Assembly (NCBI GenBank): GCA_026260175.1 | Contig: JAKCWW010003829.1 | Span: 1 to 45,201 of the forward strand | DNA from: Reticulitermes lucifugus | Taxonomy: Eukaryota; Arthropoda; Insecta; Blattodea; Rhinotermitidae | Direction of reading: 5' to 3' | Length of the DNA stretch: 45,201 nucleotides | Part shown: in pieces, positions 42,301 to 45,201 of the stretch | How the letters are laid out: every line of letters begins with the position of its first letter | How positions within the stretch are numbered: the stretch's first letter is position 1 | The notes under the pieces: model-generated | What the model was told of the DNA's origin: nothing | What the model saw: the letters and a program-made list of their open reading frames with translations, nothing else | The model's database searches: none | Position numbers and translations under genes: made by a program

Positions 42301-44864
42301 CATCATCAACAATACACTATAATCACATGTACTTATATTTCTCTTATGCACACCATACTTTTAAGTTAATGAAGAATGAAGCTTCCAAATCCAACAGATT
42401 GAGTGAAAAAATTTAACTAGTCCTATTCTTTTTGGTGGGGAGGAGGTGATGACTCAGGGTTACTAATGTGTCTTCAATCAGTGCAACTTAAATACTTTGT
42501 CATCATTATGATCAACAACACAGAGCGAAACCCAGTTAAGATGCCCCCGCTTAATAAGTTTTCTTGCCTAAGAAGCCAGAAAAATTTAGTTACCAAAGTT
42601 TTCCCATTATTATTAACACGTATGTTGCCCTTTCAGTACGTTTCCCACTTAAAAGGATATCCCACTAAACAGGCAAGAAAATTTCACAATGCAACAAATT
42701 TTTTACCCATTTAATATGATTTTGGCTCAAAATCTTAAAGGATTTCCCATTTCTTCAATTTGTTACCAAAACACAGTGACAAAATAACCCTTTTGGTTTG
42801 TAAAGATTCACCTCCAATGTAATTTCCACCATGGATCGGCAGTACAGATATGCCCTCAAAGTTAATCTGTAGAAAAGTGTGCCATGATATAACATCACAA
42901 TCTGACTGCACTGCCATCTATTTCCCCATGTGCATTTCACACAGCATGATCCAACATCATAACATGTATAATTTACAAGGGGAATCAGTGCAGCTTCCAT
43001 GGAGTGCATTGTAACTGTTTTAGTTCAATTTCAATAATTTAAAGTATTTTGTTTGCAAAATTTATACACTTAATGTTTTCACTTCAAATTCTTATGAGTG
43101 TTCAATTTTCTTCCTGTACAGCCATTAATTACTGAACACGTGATCAGCACAGCCATAAACTGTCTCAAAATGTACACCGCTACCAATTCAAGAAAATCTG
43201 GTAACTACAAACACAGTGGATATGACTTAAAATTTTCCTCGCAAAGAAAAAATTAAGGGTTTTGCACTTGTGTCAACTTAAAAAGGTGGAACACAGCACT
43301 GCAAATGAACTGATGGGCCAGACAAAAGGTGAAAACACCAAATACAGTAAGGTACAATCAGTATTTATGGAACAGTTCCAGCAAGAATGCACTGTTCATC
43401 TACCAGCTGCACTTGCAAAAAATCTTGTCATGTTCAAGAATGTGTCAAAATCACTAAAGAGGGTAAGAACTGATAAGTGGTTTGATGGCAACAATGGATC
43501 ATTTAAAGCGGAAGTTATACAGAATAATATTCTAGTTGAGGAAATGTTAATTTCGATACAGAATTATAAAATAATAGTTTTCAGGTTTACTCTTGTAAGA
43601 TGTTTACCTACTTAATGAGCCAAATTCATTGAATTTTTCCAAAAACATCTTAAGAGGGTTTTACTGTACTTGACTCTTCTCTTAGCACTACCCCTTCTCA
43701 GCTACCCCTCTCTCAACCTATTCTCCCACTGGCAAGTCCTACCTCAACCCCTTCAAAACCTACTATTACATCACATATTCTATCCTCAGCAAATTTGTGC
43801 ATATACATGTATCTTCCTGAGGTCCACTCCTAGAGCATAACAGATGAAGAAGGTGGTGTCCCACTCCCATGAGCAAGGTACAAGTTGCTGACAGGGTACA
43901 AAGATGCTCTGACCATTTGCAGTAAGCACTTTCATCTTGATGGAAATATTTGGGCAACATACAATTTCTGCCACAGCTGTTCCCTTTCTGCCACCACGAC
44001 AAAATTAAATCATCATGGTTAAGTTGGAACTTTATGTACTATCATAAACAGATGACTTTAATCTGAAATTGTAACCCCTATCATCTTTCAACAAGATGAC
44101 ACTCTGCTGCATTTCTGTATAAGAAGCCTTCAATACCATACATTTAGGTATTAAGACTGGAAAACATGGGTCAATTGTGTGGTGCCCTATAAATCATCTA
44201 ACCGCAGTAAACTTAAACAGGAAAGAATCACTGCAACTACTGCAACTACCACTCCAGGCAGGGCCAGCACATTATGGATAGTAACAAATTATCATTCTAC
44301 AATAAACTGCACTGAAAATGAGTTTTAAACTTTGGATTCTGTTGCACTCTTTAAAAAGTCATGGTTATACATCAATTAATTCACAAAATACAATATGAAC
44401 ACCTTTTCAATGGCTTGGTACATAAAACCACAATTTGACCCATTCTTTTGTATGGGAGTAAAATGTGGCCAGAGCCAGGGTTGAAGAACAAAGCCTGGGA
44501 AGTATATGAAAACATCTGAGCATCCAAACTAAAAGACATGCCTTAACAATGAAATGGAAAAAATACCACGAATGGACAAGCTTAAATACAACTCACTTCA
44601 CACCTTTGATATACCTAACACATAAACTGCTAGCTTAATTACCATAATAACAATATTTACAATCCTGTTACCTCAAAAAATTTTATGAACATGTTAATAA
44701 CGAAATGTGGTGGAAAATTAATGCACCATAACAATATTTACTATTTAATTACCTCAAAAAATTTTACAAATACATTACTGGTGAAGAGTGGTGGATGATT
44801 TCCGATGAATTCTAGCAAAAAAACAGCACATTTTCGTCGTTCCTCAATGACATCATCTTCAAAT
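27205..44864 (-). CDS. RPS6KC1: RPS6KC1 orthologue (PX-MIT-pseudokinase), 12 exons, 5' end outside window
   Basis: Ribosomal protein S6 kinase delta-1-like protein. The vertebrate family binds PI3P through PX, associates with endosomes and sphingosine kinase, and carries a degenerate AGC-type kinase domain. I joined exons 44753-44864, 41568-41743, 40212-40383, 38685-38786, 37792-38248, 37065-37186, 35086-35342, 33004-34003, 30714-30895, 29656-29866, 28638-28733 and 27205-27342 (minus strand). All have AG/GT borders and matching phases, giving about 1007 codons. The order is PX C-terminus (1-37), a Ser-rich linker, MIT (about 290-370), kinase N-lobe (about 381-470), a 333-codon insert, then the C-lobe (about 800-1007). 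The catalytic-loop Asp is kept (CRDLRPDN), but DFG is replaced by LTYMCHW, so it is probably a pseudokinase. APE is kept (YAAPEV). The C-terminal AGC signature ERLGSGVNGV and HPFF are present. The start and most of PX lie beyond 45201. Confidence 0.93.
28403..28540 (-). mobile_element. Short SINE-like retroposon with 16-bp target-site duplication
   Basis: GCATGCAAATGGATTA is present at 28403-28418 and 28525-28540. The 106-bp insert between begins with GTTAGTTAGTTA, which is a (TAAC)n tail on the minus strand, so the element runs on the minus strand. The body contains CTCCTTGCGGAGCATAGGGC. It lies in the last RPS6KC1 intron. Confidence 0.75.
28638..28733 (-). CDS. RPS6KC1: RPS6KC1 exon: kinase C-lobe (32 codons)
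   Basis: A short exon between atgtttcag and GAG|GTAAGC. It encodes SLLSCHPGGIHSHTILNIPE and ends YISVEAKSFLRE. The CHPGGI-HT-LN-P-S-EA pattern is that of this family's C-lobe right after ELLTGK. It is exactly 32 codons, phase 0 to phase 0. Confidence 0.9.
29656..29866 (-). CDS. RPS6KC1: RPS6KC1 exon: catalytic loop to helix F
   Basis: Encodes DLRPDNVLLGDKGHILLTYM, then CHWADVDSEVNAEAVERLYA and APEV. Helix F follows as DWWSFGALTFELLTGK. No DFG is present where Mg-ATP binding would need it. The acceptor is cttctccag and the donor GGCAAG|GTTTGT. Confidence 0.93.
30119..30386. repeat. Foldback element (d) in RPS6KC1 intron
   Basis: Arms of about 130 bp. The outer ends are ATAAGATTATTCCAAC and GTTGGAATAAGTCTTAT, and the inner part is GGCCATATTTAGTTA against TAACCAAATATGACC. 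Each arm carries a hammerhead-like motif: minus 30185-30213 (CTGATG...GAAAC) and plus 30288-30316 (TTGATGA-GGCT-AGCC-AAAAC). Confidence 0.8.
30714..30895 (-). CDS. RPS6KC1: RPS6KC1 exon: kinase helix E to catalytic loop
   Basis: Encodes DVFEGHGRGLSGSLDQ and then LPEATVRMWAAELVVVLDTL, HQWGIICR. The exon ends inside the catalytic-loop Arg codon (TGC AG|GTAATT), with the Asp in the next exon. Cys replaces the usual His of HRD. Confidence 0.92.
31161..31320. repeat. Minisatellite, about 34-bp unit, 4-5 copies
   Basis: Units begin near 31161, 31195, 31229, 31264 and 31298, each with ACTGGGTCTC and CAGACA-TGTAAA landmarks. Flanking CAAGTACCAGAACAGAAATT (31134) and GGTACTAGAACAGAAATT (31322) suggest the array sits in a larger duplication. 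RPS6KC1 intron. Confidence 0.75.
33004..34003 (-). CDS. RPS6KC1: RPS6KC1 exon: 333-codon insert splitting the kinase domain
   Basis: A 1000-bp exon. It opens with GGKLWEHVGSYFQSLP, the end of the hinge and helix D, then runs through a long acidic, Ser/Thr/Asn-rich and apparently disordered insert. It contains one basic patch (PRKERKLSVGRRRSF) near the end. Vertebrate RPS6KC1 also has a very long insert at this place. The acceptor is tttcag and the donor GCGAT|GTGAGT. The plus-strand ORF across it is its antisense shadow. Confidence 0.92.
35086..35342 (-). CDS. RPS6KC1: RPS6KC1 exon: kinase-like N-lobe
   Basis: Begins PKSSMHLQRPLSELQFYKVL and ends FLLLQHA. YKVLGVINAIMLVLN replaces a normal glycine-rich loop, while the beta-3 lysine is kept (YIMKVLHKS). 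The hinge strand is VFLLLQHA. The acceptor is gttggcag and the donor GCAAG|GTATGG (phase 2), which joins to the next exon as HAS-GGKLW. Confidence 0.9.
35384..35815. repeat. Dispersed repeat C, copy 3 (longest, in RPS6KC1 intron)
   Basis: The first 190 bases match copy 1. The rest is pyrimidine-rich and continues to about 35815. A plus-strand ORF of 161 codons crosses it but has no recognisable domain and is probably a by-product. Confidence 0.5.
36384..36552 (-). mobile_element. SINE family A copy 6 (in RPS6KC1 intron)
   Basis: Carries TTCTTAACCTGACCACTAGA, GGGTGGGCCTGG and TGTTGTCCCTGTCAGGAAT, the diverged landmarks of family A. It is truncated or diverged at the head. Confidence 0.6.
37065..37186 (-). 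CDS. RPS6KC1: RPS6KC1 exon: end of MIT domain
   Basis: Completes the MIT domain: GDPDVKRKQVVREKTAQYLL, then QAEKIYNQHL. This is the typical third helix of the fold. The acceptor is ttccatag and the donor GGAT|GTAAGA, ending SLRD in phase 0. Confidence 0.9.
37792..38248 (-). CDS. RPS6KC1: RPS6KC1 exon: linker and first part of MIT domain
   Basis: Starts VSNSWLLSLSPCPE, continues through a polar Ser/Gln-rich linker, and ends in the amphipathic helices of an MIT domain (YVVEAANYVEQAQLCEAKGD, then YDASFTLYKTGIACLLGGVQ). MIT domains bind ESCRT-III tails. The acceptor is atttcag, and the donor CAAG|GTATGG is in phase 1. Confidence 0.9.
38685..38786 (-). CDS. RPS6KC1: RPS6KC1 exon: short Gln-rich linker
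   Basis: Exactly 34 codons in phase 0 at both ends (TADLQFFDPLQQ to KKILHTQ). The acceptor is tttttacag and the donor CAA|GTAAGA. The 3n length means it could be skipped without a frameshift. Confidence 0.75.
39330..39560 (-). mobile_element. SINE family A copy 7 with a second head fragment
   Basis: On the minus strand there is an A box (TAGCTGAGTCAGTG), TGAATGATCAGGGTTCACTT as the B-box region, then TTTCTCTTCACCACCCTG and ACTCTGGG as in family A. A second, diverged copy of the head lies at about 39490-39555 directly upstream, giving a tandem tRNA-like head. Confidence 0.55.
40212..40383 (-). CDS. RPS6KC1: RPS6KC1 exon: Ser/Thr-rich linker
   Basis: Encodes FGLEAEGPMLKLGG and then a Ser-, Asp- and Thr-rich segment (SISLSSHSSDEGTNFTDTDS), which looks like an unstructured, phosphorylatable linker. 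The acceptor is gctag and the donor CAG|GTTTGT. The phase agrees with both neighbours. Confidence 0.8.
40979..41495 (+). mobile_element. Mariner-family transposase fossil
   Basis: Plus-strand frames, with stops and at least one frameshift, preserve the middle and end of a mariner transposase. The blocks are HWDA-GVIHI-FMPWSTTINA, THCDMLQ, KEAQFCHKGVTVAVQPHT, TRVVALFHWELL, HPPYSLGLAP, CHFFGPLKQHL, then FHNNKEMKIAVHNCL and LQQPDF. In intact mariners the PHT block follows a catalytic HDNAR; here that Asp is gone. A sequence near 41480-41495 (TATTGAACATCCCTCA) resembles a mariner terminus. The N-terminal half, expected in 40.68-40.98 kb, is too decayed to follow. It lies antisense in an RPS6KC1 intron. 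Confidence 0.85.
41568..41743 (-). CDS. RPS6KC1: RPS6KC1 exon: linker after PX
   Basis: Encodes a linker beginning SGYTVEGEHNDKPPF, rich in Pro, Asn and Gly. The acceptor is ttgcag. The donor GAA|GTTTGT is weak but is the one that joins the next exon in phase (58 codons plus two bases). No domain is recognised. Inclusion rests on phase continuity and position. Confidence 0.75.
42521..43666 (-). mobile_element. Degenerate Tigger/pogo-like DNA transposon with TIRs
   Basis: Terminal inverted repeats of about 23 bp flank the element: left CAGAGCGAAACCCAGTTAAG and right (read inward) CAGTAAAACCCTCTTAAGAT. A TA follows the right end; the left flank is CA, presumably a mutated TA. On the minus strand two frames of a Tigger transposase remain. 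HGTLFYRLTLRAYL corresponds to the ETGLFYR region, with the catalytic DE lost, and NYIGGESLQTKRVILSLCF corresponds to the GGK-SK-R-T-LLC region. The frames are shifted, so the element is dead. A plus-strand 117-codon ORF (43262-43615) inside it is not recognised. It sits in an RPS6KC1 intron. Confidence 0.75.
44641..44803 (-). repeat. Partial tandem duplication of the PX exon 3' end
   Basis: 44641-44720 and 44725-44803 are diverged tandem copies of about 80 bp. Both contain (plus strand) an ACCATAA-CAATATTTAC block and then ACCTCAAAAAATTTTA. The second copy holds the real exon end (PPLFTSNVFVKFFE and donor). The first still reads PPHFVINMFIKFFE followed by a GTAACA donor, but has no obvious acceptor. 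Confidence 0.8.
44753..44864 (-). CDS. RPS6KC1: RPS6KC1 exon: C-terminal end of PX domain
   Basis: The first exon visible. It encodes FEDDVIEERRKCAVFLLEF and onward to VKFFE, the last helix region of a PX domain. The acceptor is ttttctag before ATTTGAAG (one base completes a codon) and the donor is GAG|GTAATT. A degenerate tandem copy of its 3' part lies just downstream at 44641-44724. The upstream PX exon or exons are outside the window. Confidence 0.85.
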
Positions 44865-44987
44865 CTAGAAAACCAATAAAATATGGCAAAATTAACAACA
44901 ATATGTGACGTACTATACAAGACCCTTTGCCTGAACACATGCTAGACTGCACCAAACAAACCAAAATTACTCATTTAGTGAAATGAT

Positions 44988-45120
44988 TGCCTGCAGGCTG
45001 GATGACCAGGTTTCAATTGCCAGCAGGGACAGGCCTTTCTCTTTGTTACCATGTATAGACTTGTTTGTTCCAGGGCTGACCAAGCTTCCTAACCTATTTC
45101 TTTTCCTGACCACTTATTTC
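44988..45120 (+). mobile_element. SINE family A copy 8, plus orientation
   Basis: Contains GGCTGGATGACCAGGTTTCA, ATTGCCAGCAGGGACAGG and TTTCTCTTTG, then CAGGGCTGACCAAGC. These match the head and early body of family A. A (GT)n microsatellite begins 24 bases later. Confidence 0.6.
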
Positions 45121-45140
45121 CACTTGGGACTGAAGTTATG

Positions 45141-45143
<3 letters not shown>

Positions 45144-45201
<58 letters not shown>
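45144..45201. repeat. (GT)n microsatellite at the window edge
   Basis: An uninterrupted TG dinucleotide tract running off the right end, lying in an RPS6KC1 intron upstream of the visible PX exon. Confidence 0.95.

Overview
The window is eukaryotic nuclear DNA, AT-rich and intron-containing, with one 10-N assembly gap (17262-17271). The gene content points to an insect: a chemosensory ionotropic receptor of the divergent, intronless-ORF kind, and an RPS6KC1-type PX/MIT/pseudokinase gene. The repeats also fit: tRNA-derived SINEs, mariner and Tigger/pogo fossils, and microsatellites. The large intron sizes, the intronless receptor and a SINE whose frame reads AMAQAVSRRPLT remind me of cockroaches and termites (Blattodea). 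That placement is inference from memory, not a database result.

Layout. From 1 to 18.8 kb no protein gene can be supported. This part holds SINE copies, a retroposon with a 13-bp target-site duplication (1217-1520), long inverted-repeat (foldback) elements, purine- or pyrimidine-rich tracts and unassigned AT-rich DNA. At 18883-21090 (+) an uninterrupted 735-codon ORF encodes an ionotropic receptor with a signal peptide, ligand-binding lobes and three membrane segments. It is followed at once by AT-rich palindromes. At about 23.5-24.25 kb lies a broken Tigger/pogo transposase. From 27205 to the right edge the minus strand carries the RPS6KC1 orthologue. Twelve coding exons join in a consistent phase (about 1007 codons), from the end of the PX domain through MIT and a split kinase-like domain to the stop codon. 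Its 5' end lies beyond the window. Its introns hold a mariner fossil (about 40.98-41.39 kb), a TIR-bounded Tigger-like element (42521-43666), SINEs, a 34-bp minisatellite, a foldback element and a partial tandem duplication of the PX exon.

The two genes have no evident functional link. RPS6KC1 proteins are known as endosomal/sphingosine-kinase-associated pseudokinases, and ionotropic receptors are ligand-gated channels of sensory neurons.

The most intriguing unexplained pattern is a dispersed motif (CTGANGA, then a short self-complementary segment, then GAAAC) occurring about eleven times. Several copies sit in or at the ends of long palindromes. The order matches the conserved core of hammerhead ribozymes, which are known from Penelope-like retroelements. 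Whether these copies fold or cleave is untested.
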